Shown piece by piece: positions 13,828 to 20,122 of a DNA stretch of 23,144 bases. Numbering within the stretch: the stretch's first letter is position 1; each line of letters opens with the position of its first letter. The notes under the pieces were generated by a model. The model had not been told where the DNA came from. It saw only the letters and a program-made list of their open reading frames with translations, and did not search any database. Source of the DNA: a virus; IMG/VR virus record IMGVR_UViG_3300028809_000070, positions 1 to 23,144 of that record. One strand, written 5' to 3'. The translations under genes and the position numbers were made by a program.

Positions 13828-13845
13828 GCCTCAGGGCTTCTCGGG
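13813..13845. terminator. 33-bp palindrome at the convergent gene junction
   Basis: Arms 13813-13828 and 13830-13845 pair at 14 of 16 positions around a single central C. Each strand's TGA stop lies within it: CCC GGG AAG CTC TGA on plus, CCC GAG AAG CCC TGA on minus. RNA from either strand would form a strong hairpin. There is no T-run on either side, so it is not a textbook intrinsic terminator. A bidirectional stop or mRNA end-protection element is the best reading. Confidence 0.6.
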
Positions 13846-14073
13846 CGCAGGCTGCATCGACACCGGCGGCGCACAGACCCCGGCGGATTTGTCGCACAGG
13901 CGCGTGACGGCGGCGTCCAGGCGCGCGACGGTCTGCGAGACCTGCGCGAGCTGCACCGTGGCATCAGCGCGCAGGTTGCGCGTCGTGAAGAAGATGGCGC
14001 CCGAGGCGAACAGGTTCGCCAGGGTCAGAACCAGCAGGAAGCCGGCCAGATTGCGTTGCGTGTCGACGCTCAT
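13831..14073 (-). CDS. small single-TM protein of the lysis region
   Basis: An 80-residue protein with one N-terminal membrane segment (LAGFLLVLTLANLFASGAIF, about 9-28). A heptad-like helix (ADATVQLAQVSQTVARLDAA) follows, and the tail has two Cys and several Pro (CDKSAGVCAPPVSM). An N-in membrane anchor with a periplasmic coiled coil is the layout of an inner-membrane spanin, and it lies beside two holin genes. However, it is short for Rz and no outer-membrane lipoprotein partner was found, so spanin is only a possibility. The ATG overlaps the 14070 stop by 4 bases. The end lies in the convergent palindrome. Confidence 0.65.
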   Translation of the reverse strand: MSVDTQRNLAGFLLVLTLANLFASGAIFFTTRNLRADATVQLAQVSQTVARLDAAVTRLCDKSAGVCAPPVSMQPAPEKP

Positions 14074-14459
14074 TGCGAGTTCGCTTTCTTGTCGTCGGGT
14101 AGGGTTTCCACCTTAGCACCGTCCGGCAGGATTGGCGTGTTAGACGGCGTATCAGTTGTACGCCGCGGAAACTTCGCGCCCAGGCGCGTCTCGATGAGCT
14201 TCTCGAGGTAGTCGATCGTGCGTGCGGCGCCGAGCCAGCCCGAGACGCCCACGAAGGCGTAGGTCAGATCCTCACTCACGCCCGTCGCGCGGCAGAACTT
14301 GGCCACCAGGAAGCCCACGAAGCCCGCGCCGCAGGCGGCCAAGAGGGCGGTTTGCCAGCTGGAGACCTCGCGGCGCATCAGCGCTCCGATGAGGCCGCCG
14401 AAGAAGGCGAGCGCGGCCTGCGCGGCGGTTGCGTACCACTCATCGAAGTCGAATTTCAT
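14070..14459 (-). CDS. LydA/holin superfamily III-like holin
   Basis: A 129-residue membrane protein starting at ATG 14459 (MKFDFDEWYATAAQAALAFF), chosen because it overlaps the previous stop by 4 bases. The hydrophobic segments are AAQAALAFFGGLIGALM and SSWQTALLAACGAGFVGFLV, then a third weaker one around YAFVGVSGWLGAA. The pattern W-x-x-A-L-L-A-A-x-x-x-G-F-V-G-F with a final G-x-S-G-W-x-G fits phage holins of the P1 LydA type. The tail is polar. This is the second holin in the window, encoded on the opposite strand and at the end of the tail operon. It could be the main holin, an antiholin or a redundant one. Confidence 0.75.
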   Translation of the reverse strand: MKFDFDEWYATAAQAALAFFGGLIGALMRREVSSWQTALLAACGAGFVGFLVAKFCRATGVSEDLTYAFVGVSGWLGAARTIDYLEKLIETRLGAKFPRRTTDTPSNTPILPDGAKVETLPDDKKANSQ

Positions 14460-14845
14460 GTTGGAGCGACTGGCCACTCGATCGCGTCCGGGAAGCCCGC
14501 CTGCAGCTCGATGCGGTTGAGGTCCACGCGGTACTGCTTCCACTCGGTGAGTGCCGCTACCTCGTCGCCGGTTTCGACGTCCAGGTCGACGGCATCCTGC
14601 AGCGGCGCGATGCGCAGCGCCGCGACGGCGAGCAGCGCGTCACGCTGCGCGAGCACCTCGTCGGCTGTGGGCGCCGGCACGGGCGGCGGTTCGCGCTCGG
14701 GCGGGTTCGGCTCGCTCTCGGGGTCGTAGGGCCGCAGTGCGGCGACGAATTCCGGCGTGAAGCGGGCTTCGATGGGCACCTCGGTGCCGTCGTGCTCGCA
14801 GGGCTCGATGACCTCGCCGGTCGGGGAAATGTAGAACTGCATCAT
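14456..14845 (-). CDS. tail fibre assembly protein (Tfa-like)
   Basis: A protein of about 129 residues (MMQFYISPTGEVIEPCEHDG). Its C-terminal half has LTEWKQYRVDLNRIELQAGF then PDAIEWPVAP, a Caudovirales tail fibre assembly (Tfa/gp38-like) signature. Tfa proteins help fold or cap the distal tail fibre, and some stay as the receptor-binding tip. The start is either the ATG at 14845 (4-base overlap with the fibre gene) or at 14842. GGGAG lies just upstream. Its place right after the fibre gene agrees with the role. Its stop overlaps the next holin start by 4 bases. Confidence 0.82.
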   Translation of the reverse strand: MMQFYISPTGEVIEPCEHDGTEVPIEARFTPEFVAALRPYDPESEPNPPEREPPPVPAPTADEVLAQRDALLAVAALRIAPLQDAVDLDVETGDEVAALTEWKQYRVDLNRIELQAGFPDAIEWPVAPT

Positions 14846-16221
14846 GCAAACTCCCGGATGATGACGATACCGGCCGCGCCGGCACCGCCTGTAGCCGTGC
14901 CGCCGCCGCTGTTCACGACGACGCCCGAGCCGCCGCTGCCGGCGTTGACACCCGGCGCGCCGTTGACGTTGATGGTCGGGCCATTGCCGCCCGAGCCGAA
15001 CAGGCTTCCGCCGCCGGCACCGCCGATAGCGGTCGTGCCCGACTGGGCTACCGTGACGTTGGGCGCGGCGCCCTGCGTGCTGCTGACGTTGCCGCCCGTG
15101 GGCGCTACGGCAGGGGCGCCATTGCCGTTCAGGGTCGGAGGTACCTGGTTCGCGAGCGTGCCCGCCAGCGTGCCGCCCGGGGCCGTCACGAGCGCGCCCA
15201 CCGACGACGAGCCGCCGACCGTGCTCGCGCCACCGACACCCCCCGCCGAGCCGAGCCCGACCGTGATGGCTACCGGCCCGGCGCCGAGGGCTGCGGCAGT
15301 GAGCAGTGACCGTGCATAGGAGCCGGCACAGCCTGGAGCGCCGAGCGACACATTGCCGGCCGCGGCGCCGGTTGCACCAGCACCGCCCGAGCCGGCGCCC
15401 TGCACCTCGATGTCCGCGAACGACAGACCCACCGTGGGCGTGTAGGCGCCTGCACCCGTGGGCGTCGGCGCGCCGCCGTTGACGCTGACGTTCTGCACGC
15501 CGGCAATGCGCAAGTAGACGAGCGTGCGCAGCAGGCGGCCCGATGATTGCAGCAGCGCGTTGAGGTTCGTGCCGTCGCCCCACAGGATCTGCGTGCCGCC
15601 GCTTTGCGGCACGACGACGCCCGCACCGGCGGCGGTCTTGCACGTGACGGAGAACGCCCCCGTGCAGTTGTTGATGATGCTCCAGTCCTTGAGCCAGTCC
15701 GGGAAGATGATCTGGATGTTGCCCGTGAGCGCGCCGGCCAGCCGGATCGTGCCCTTGGCCGCCTGCGCTGGCGTCAGCGTGACGTTGGCATTCGTGAGAC
15801 CCGTGAGCGACGTGGAGCCGTAGGCGTAGCCCGGCACCCAGGCCGTGCCCACGGTGTCGGGGTTGTTCGTGTTGTTGTCGGCGCCGCTGATCCACTCGCC
15901 CTGCAGGTCCGCAGACGTCACGACGGCGCCCTGCGGATACCCGCCGATGTTCGCGTTTGTGGCCCATGCTGCATCGAAGGGCAGCGCGCCGCCGGCCAGC
16001 ATCCACCACGCGACGCGCGCGACCTGGTTCATGGCGCCGTTGAAGTCTTCGCCCTCCGGCGGCACTCCGCCCGATTCGGGCGGTTGCATGGTCAGCGGCG
16101 GGAAGCCGAGCGACTGGCTGGCGCGCGCGGGGTTGGGCGTCGTGACGGGGATTTCGACCTTTGCCGCGTCATCAGCGGCAAAGGGCTTGTACCACTTCAG
16201 GGGGAGCTGAGAATTTTGCAT
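14842..16221 (-). CDS. glycine-rich tail fibre protein
   Basis: A 459-residue structural protein. The N-terminal part (LPLKWYKPFAADDAAKVEIP, then PPEGEDFNGAMNQVARVAWW) looks like a baseplate-attaching tail fibre base. The middle is a beta-rich stretch with NVTLTPAQAAKGTIRL and a GTQILWGDGTNLNALL motif. From about residue 275 it is dominated by Gly/Ala/Ser runs (GSGGAGATGAAAG, GSAGGVGGASTVGGSSS, GAGGGSLFGSGGNG) ending IVIIREFA. That resembles fibre tips built of packed polyglycine helices, as in S16 gp38-type adhesins (inference from composition). It probably sets host range together with the Tfa gene downstream. Confidence 0.82.
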   Translation of the reverse strand: MQNSQLPLKWYKPFAADDAAKVEIPVTTPNPARASQSLGFPPLTMQPPESGGVPPEGEDFNGAMNQVARVAWWMLAGGALPFDAAWATNANIGGYPQGAVVTSADLQGEWISGADNNTNNPDTVGTAWVPGYAYGSTSLTGLTNANVTLTPAQAAKGTIRLAGALTGNIQIIFPDWLKDWSIINNCTGAFSVTCKTAAGAGVVVPQSGGTQILWGDGTNLNALLQSSGRLLRTLVYLRIAGVQNVSVNGGAPTPTGAGAYTPTVGLSFADIEVQGAGSGGAGATGAAAGNVSLGAPGCAGSYARSLLTAAALGAGPVAITVGLGSAGGVGGASTVGGSSSVGALVTAPGGTLAGTLANQVPPTLNGNGAPAVAPTGGNVSSTQGAAPNVTVAQSGTTAIGGAGGGSLFGSGGNGPTINVNGAPGVNAGSGGSGVVVNSGGGTATGGAGAAGIVIIREFA

Positions 16222-16230
16222 GTGTTCACC

Positions 16231-16974
16231 TTAGCCGTAGCTATCGCCGTAGTCTAAACCGTAACCCGCGCCCGGCGTCGGCGGGAAAGGCTGGTAGAAG
16301 GGCGCCTGCGACCAGGGCGCGACGAAGTTGGGGTTCGCGCCGACGTTGGCGGTCGCGAAGCCGAAGAAGCCACCGGAAGGCGGCGCACCGTAGATGAAGT
16401 GCCCGTTCGTGCCGGCTGGCTGCGGGAACAACCCCGATTCGATGATGGCGCGCTCAATGGGCGTCGGATCGAACTCGAAGTGGTACCCGATGTTCATCGG
16501 GTGATTGATGTCGTAGCCGACGTAGCATTTGCCGCGGTCGCCGAACATCGCGCGCATGAGCGAATTGAGCGAGCCGCAGTCGCATGAGGCGATGTTCGCC
16601 GCAGCCTTCACGAGCAGCAGCTTGCGGTAATAGACGTCATCCAGCGCGTACGACACCGTGCCGCCGGCCTGACCCCCGTAGAACGGTTTCGTGCTCCAGG
16701 GCCACCAGTTGGTGCCCGGCGCGCCGCCGATGTCGAAACCGAAGTTCTCGCCAGGCTCGGCCACGATCTCCAGGTAGCGCGAGCGCCCGAGGATGCGGCC
16801 CCAGATGTCCAGGCCGAACCCGACCGCAGTCGAAATGTCCCAGACGTTGTAAAGGAAGTCCGCCGAAAACTGCGTCAGGTCGACCCACTGGTCGAACGAC
16901 TCGAGCAGCTGCAGCAACGTGACGGAGTTCGAATACTGCTTCTGGACGGTGGGCCCGAGGTAACCGGTGGTCAT
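16231..16974 (-). CDS. DUF2612 baseplate protein
   Basis: A 247-residue protein matching the DUF2612 phage baseplate family. It has an N-terminal helical part ending in a diagnostic GFGLDIWGRILGRSRYLEI (about 52-70). It then has FYGG, YRKLLLVKAAAN and SLNSLMRAMFGDRG. The C-terminus is Pro/Gly/Phe-rich (PPSGGFFGFATANVG, PFPPTPGAGYGLDYG), which may pack against the fibre. It lies between baseplate J and the tail fibre, the usual place for the protein linking wedge to fibre. Start ATG 16974, 10 bases after the J stop, with GAGG upstream. TAAGGTG follows it and serves the fibre gene. Confidence 0.85.
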   Translation of the reverse strand: MTTGYLGPTVQKQYSNSVTLLQLLESFDQWVDLTQFSADFLYNVWDISTAVGFGLDIWGRILGRSRYLEIVAEPGENFGFDIGGAPGTNWWPWSTKPFYGGQAGGTVSYALDDVYYRKLLLVKAAANIASCDCGSLNSLMRAMFGDRGKCYVGYDINHPMNIGYHFEFDPTPIERAIIESGLFPQPAGTNGHFIYGAPPSGGFFGFATANVGANPNFVAPWSQAPFYQPFPPTPGAGYGLDYGDSYG

Positions 16975-16984
16975 GCCGGGCGCC

Positions 16985-18250
16985 TCAGACCGTCACGCGA
17001 TTTACAGTGACATTCAGCACGGCGCACACGGGCTGCTGATCGATGCCGAAGGTCAGCGCAGTGCCCGAGGCCGGTGCCGCGGCTAGGCCGATGAAGATCG
17101 ACACGGGTGTGACGTTCTCGACGGCGAGCAGCGGCGCGGCGTAGGTCGCGGCGATGACCTGGCCACCGATGCGCGCGCGGCCGATGTTGATCGTGCCGTC
17201 CGGCGACGTGTAGCCACTGGCAAAGGCCGAGGCGACCGCCTGCTGCACGAGCGAGATGTAGTTCGCCGGCAAGGATGGCAGGTCCGCGACGTTCACGGTG
17301 AAGTAGACCTGCGTGGGCGGGCGGTCGTGCATGAAGCGGATCGGATACGCCGGAAACGGCTCGCTGTAGCCCTCGGTATCCTCGACGATCACCGTCACCG
17401 TGTCCTGGATCGAGAAGCCGCAGCCGCAGTCGATTTTCGACCAGATGGCTTGCGCGATGGCCTCGATGTCGCCGCCGGTCACGTTGATGCCGATGGAGTG
17501 CGCGGGGATCGGATAGGCCGTCGAGCCGGCGGCGATGGCTACGTCCGAACCGTTGTTGTAGACGTAGACGTCCGACACGCCGGTCACATTCGCGATGGCT
17601 GCGCGGATGGCCTGCGGCGTGCCTTTGCCGCCGATCTGCACGCTGTCCGCGCGCCGCGTCTCAAAGTCTGCGCGTCCCTCGACATCGCGGCCGGGCACGC
17701 TGGGCGCGGCGTTCGTGACGCTCTCCCACCCTGGTACCTGCTGGTAGATGCGCAGATCGTCCACGCCGGCCACGGGCAGCGCACCGGGCACCGTCGCCTG
17801 GAAGGCTACTTCGCCGGCGCCGGTGGGGTCGAACGTGACGGGTGCGACAGAGGCCCAGATGGTGCCGTCGCTGGAGCGCACCTGCGAGCCCTGCGGCAAC
17901 ACCGCGCCTACGATGCCGCCGACAGCACCCGACACGTAGGCATAGGTCGCCTGTTGGCGCGTGAGGAAGTAGATGCGGCCCAGCGCGTCCTGATAGGCGC
18001 CCGAGCTGGTCAGTGGGTCCACGTTCGCGATGAGCTGCGCGAGCATGGCCTGGAATGCGGCCACCATGTAGGCCTGCGAGCTGGCGAGCTGCCCCTGGGG
18101 CGTCGTCAGCTCGGTGCTGAGCGTCTTGCCGGTCGCCTGGAAGGCTGCAACGTAGTCGGCCAGGACGCCCTGGAGAATCGCCTGCTCGCTGGCCGTGACC
18201 AGGCCAGTCGGCGTAAACTGCGGGAGGGGTACGCTGGTCGTGGCGGGCAT
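16985..18250 (-). CDS. baseplate J-like protein
   Basis: A 421-residue baseplate wedge component of the gpJ/Mu gp47 family. Recognisable features include LSTELTTPQGQLASSQAYM and DALGRIYFLTRQQATYA. Further on are LPQGSQVRSSDGTIWASVAP and GRDVEGRADFETRRADSVQI, then GTPQAIRAAIANVTGVSDVYVY, the conserved domain core. The length is normal for the family. The ATG at 18250 has no clear ribosome site, and a TATCAT box sits 7 bases before it, so a leaderless transcript is possible. It follows the accessory cassette 18284-20065, which separates it from the spike gene it normally works with. Confidence 0.92.
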   Translation of the reverse strand: MPATTSVPLPQFTPTGLVTASEQAILQGVLADYVAAFQATGKTLSTELTTPQGQLASSQAYMVAAFQAMLAQLIANVDPLTSSGAYQDALGRIYFLTRQQATYAYVSGAVGGIVGAVLPQGSQVRSSDGTIWASVAPVTFDPTGAGEVAFQATVPGALPVAGVDDLRIYQQVPGWESVTNAAPSVPGRDVEGRADFETRRADSVQIGGKGTPQAIRAAIANVTGVSDVYVYNNGSDVAIAAGSTAYPIPAHSIGINVTGGDIEAIAQAIWSKIDCGCGFSIQDTVTVIVEDTEGYSEPFPAYPIRFMHDRPPTQVYFTVNVADLPSLPANYISLVQQAVASAFASGYTSPDGTINIGRARIGGQVIAATYAAPLLAVENVTPVSIFIGLAAAPASGTALTFGIDQQPVCAVLNVTVNRVTV

Positions 18251-18257
18251 GGCCGCG

Positions 18258-18275
18258 ATGATAGCAGGCGCCTGC
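18258..18275 (-). promoter_or_regulatory. extended -10-like box beside a perfect palindrome
   Basis: The minus strand reads TGCTATCAT (18258-18266), much like the polymerase promoter's TGCTACAAT. It overlaps the perfect 12-base palindrome GCAGGCGCCTGC (18264-18275). No -35 seen. It could restart transcription of baseplate J after the inserted cassette. Confidence 0.3.
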
Positions 18276-18283
18276 GCGCGCGG

Positions 18284-18691
18284 CTACTTGGGCAGCTCTC
18301 CCTCGGCCGGCTTCTGGCCCGAGATGGCGGAATTGAGAGGCTTGGCGCCGTCGAAGAAGTTCGGAAGCGGGTGCCACGAAGACTTTGTTGCCGCAGGCGA
18401 AAGAAAAACCTTCCGAAGGTTGAAGAGAACCCAGGCCGCCGATGGTGACAATGACTTCCAATTCGCGTAGTGACTGGCTTCGTTTCTTCCGCCTCTCGGG
18501 AATTCGCAGCACGGGGGGAAGAGCCGGCCACCGAACGGGCAAAAGTCATCGCTCAGGTGAATGGCGTTGCACGAGGGGCACATCCATGCGCCACGCTCGA
18601 AAAGCGCCGAGTGGGTGTAGATCGAGTTGAAGCCCTTCGCCAAGCCTTGTTTGAGTTCGGCGGCATAGGCTGCGTGTTTTTTCTCCAGCAT
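18284..18691 (-). CDS. zinc-ribbon-like accessory protein in the moron cassette
   Basis: A 135-residue protein from ATG 18691, which follows AAGGAGG by 7 bases and overlaps the previous stop. The N-terminal helix (MLEKKHAAYAAELKQGLAKG) precedes a Cys set: WMCPSCNAIHLSDDFCPFGG and FPPCCEFP. That could hold one zinc ion. The rest is aromatic and mixed, ending SGQKPAEGELPK. Base composition from about 18300 to 18900 is visibly less GC-rich than the structural genes on both sides, suggesting separate origin. Function unknown. Nothing resembles a tail protein. Confidence 0.65.
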   Translation of the reverse strand: MLEKKHAAYAAELKQGLAKGFNSIYTHSALFERGAWMCPSCNAIHLSDDFCPFGGRLFPPCCEFPRGGRNEASHYANWKSLSPSAAWVLFNLRKVFLSPAATKSSWHPLPNFFDGAKPLNSAISGQKPAEGELPK

Positions 18692-19551
18692 CACGCACCC
18701 TCCTTAACAGCCGCTTGCGAAGGCGTTGGGTGTACAGGCCTCAACTCCATCCACTCGAATCCCGCTGAGTTTTTGCATAGCTCGCGATATTCAGTGCCGC
18801 AGGGCTCCCAACCATCCCATCCATTTTTGTGGTCTGTGTAAGCCGTTCTAACCGCCCAATAGGTTCTAACCGTCCAACTGGCTTGATCAACGAACTGCAA
18901 GGGTGCAGGGGCGTCCTGCTGCACGGGCGCGGCGAGAGACGCAAGATAGGCCTCCAGTGATGCGAACCACGCCATACGGGTGTCGTGATTGTTCGGGCCC
19001 TTGCCGAGCCACCACGTCTCTTGCAGCAGGTCATTGAGCAACGGGTATTTCGTCGTGAAACCCGGCGACTCGTTCTCAGCCTGCACGGGCGCGGGCTGGG
19101 CGAGGGCGGCGCAGGGCTTGCCGCTGTTCGGGCAGATGGGGCCGAAGTCTGCGCAGTCTCGGCACATAGGCGCAGCGGTAGGGCCGGCCGGCGTCGCTGC
19201 GGTCTGCGTGCCGGCAAAGGCGACGATGGTTCGGATGCGGGACAGCGGTGAGTCAGCCAGGTCTACCTCGGGCCATTCGTCCACGACAGCACGCACCTTG
19301 CGAATGACTCGCAGGTACTTCACTGCCCGAGAGCCTTCGCTATCAGCCAACGCCTTCGCTTCGACCAGAGCATCCTCCATTGCCGCTGGTGCTGCCTCGG
19401 GTGAGGCGGATATGGGCAAGTGGTAGTAGCTGCCACGCCATGTAATCCTGTCGCAGTGGCTTGGCACGGGCTGGACGAATGCGAGTTCGTGGACCGGGGT
19501 TCCAGCACCCGTCTCCGCCCAAGCGTATAGCTTGTGCTCACCGTCGGGCAA
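18691..19551 (-). CDS. hypothetical moron protein, probable 3' part of a frameshifted gene
   Basis: The frame is open from 19623 down to 18691 but has no ATG or GTG, only a TTG at 19551 with no well-spaced ribosome site. The residues encoded upstream of that TTG (GRTNVAVRWEAGANKLPDGE) still look like real protein. The coding signal therefore begins inside the neighbouring 19538-19861 gene and points to a single gene broken by an indel in the C5 run at 19610-19614. The visible product has YAWAETGAGTPVHELAFVQP, a helical middle, a Cys cluster (CRDCADFGPICPNSGKPC) and aromatic C-terminal segments (WLGKGPNNHDTRMAWFASLE). Family not recognised. Confidence 0.6.
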   Translation of the reverse strand: MPDGEHKLYAWAETGAGTPVHELAFVQPVPSHCDRITWRGSYYHLPISASPEAAPAAMEDALVEAKALADSEGSRAVKYLRVIRKVRAVVDEWPEVDLADSPLSRIRTIVAFAGTQTAATPAGPTAAPMCRDCADFGPICPNSGKPCAALAQPAPVQAENESPGFTTKYPLLNDLLQETWWLGKGPNNHDTRMAWFASLEAYLASLAAPVQQDAPAPLQFVDQASWTVRTYWAVRTAYTDHKNGWDGWEPCGTEYRELCKNSAGFEWMELRPVHPTPSQAAVKEGA

Positions 19552-19861
19552 CTTGTTTGCGCCCGCCTCCCAGCGAACCGCAACGTTCGTTCTGCCAAAT
19601 GCATCTGATCCCCCGATGCATCGTCATCACTGGTTCAATGAACTGCACCATTGCCACTGGCGCCCCATCGGGAGAGGCAGCGAGCATGGCGAGGTAGACG
19701 GCTCGCGGGTCATCCCACGAATGGATGTTGTCTCGGCCGTATGCACCATAGTTATGGCCTGCGCGCAACATCTCTTCAGTCGGCTCCAGCGGCACCAGCT
19801 TCCACGCTGCCGCCACTACCTGCTCGGGCGCTACGGGGGCGGTGTTGAGTTTGTCGTTCAT
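19538..19861 (-). CDS. hypothetical moron protein, probable 5' part of a frameshifted gene
   Basis: A 107-residue frame from ATG 19861. The start MNDKLNTAPVAPEQVVAAAW, then PLEPTEEMLRAG and RAVYLAMLAASPDGAPVA, has the style of short accessory phage proteins. It appears sound up to about FIEPVMTMHRG. The last 20 or so residues (IRCIWQNERCGSLGGGRKQV) look out of frame, while the next frame reads sensibly into the 18691-19551 sequence. Removing one C from the run at 19610-19614 would join the two into a protein of about 390 residues. A sequencing error, real pseudogene or +1 slippage are all possible. Confidence 0.6.
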   Translation of the reverse strand: MNDKLNTAPVAPEQVVAAAWKLVPLEPTEEMLRAGHNYGAYGRDNIHSWDDPRAVYLAMLAASPDGAPVAMVQFIEPVMTMHRGIRCIWQNERCGSLGGGRKQVARR

Positions 19862-19870
19862 GGTGGGCTT

Positions 19871-20065
19871 TCAGTGTTCGAGCGGTACAAGTTCGAGCCC
19901 GCAGTCGGCGAGCGCAACGAAGGCGGCCTGCTGGGCTTGGCGGTCCTCGAAGATGTTGCGAATCAGCAGTTCGCCCTCGGCGCCTTCGTACACGATGACG
20001 TCGACGCCGCGCAGGAAGTCGCGGGTGTCGACGTGCGTCAGGGCGAGGTTGGGTTCTTCAGGCAT
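19871..20065 (-). CDS. small acidic hypothetical protein, first gene of the moron cassette
   Basis: A 64-residue acidic protein (MPEEPNLALTHVDTRDFLRG) with GGAGA 5 bases before its ATG at 20065. It has alternating beta-like and helical stretches (VDVIVYEGAEGELLIRNIFE, then RQAQQAAFVALADCGLELVP), no membrane segment and no known motif. Small acidic proteins produced from their own early-type promoter inside a late operon are often host-interaction or anti-defence factors. That is a class-level inference only. The promoter and palindromic operator at 20074-20122 directly precede it. Confidence 0.65.
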   Translation of the reverse strand: MPEEPNLALTHVDTRDFLRGVDVIVYEGAEGELLIRNIFEDRQAQQAAFVALADCGLELVPLEH

Positions 20066-20073
20066 GCAGGTCT

Positions 20074-20103
20074 CCGGTTAGGTGGTGAGTGGATTCTAAC
20101 CGG
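20074..20103. promoter_or_regulatory. operator-like inverted repeat at the moron promoter
   Basis: CCGGTTAG (20074-20081) and CTAACCGG (20096-20103) are perfect 8-base arms 14 bases apart, extendable to 11 bases with one mismatch. The second arm overlaps the -10 (20093-20098), so a bound dimer would cover the start site. Confidence 0.55.
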
Positions 20104-20122
20104 AAACTTTCGGCAATGTCAA
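20093..20122 (-). promoter_or_regulatory. sigma70-type promoter of the moron cassette
   Basis: A perfect TTGACA (20117-20122), 18 bases, then TAGAAT (20093-20098). It begins directly after the spike gene's TAG stop. The same boxes and spacing occur at 7321-7350. Confidence 0.8.

Noticed and set aside
13746-13964. Embedded frame in the 13831-14073 gene, considered as an outer-membrane spanin
   Set aside because: No lipoprotein signal or lipobox. Arg/Pro-rich shadow sequence that also runs through the convergent palindrome into the holin gene.
14145-14165. CGGCGTA / TACGCCG inverted repeat
   Set aside because: Lies inside the LydA-like holin coding sequence with no T-run or promoter nearby. 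It may be chance in GC-rich DNA.
18264-18275. GCAGGCGCCTGC considered as a terminator of the moron cassette
   Set aside because: Perfect palindrome with no loop room and no T-run. It is better placed as part of a promoter-like region.
17327-18448. 373-residue plus-strand frame opposite baseplate J
   Set aside because: Antisense shadow. Baseplate J family core residues are clear on the minus strand.
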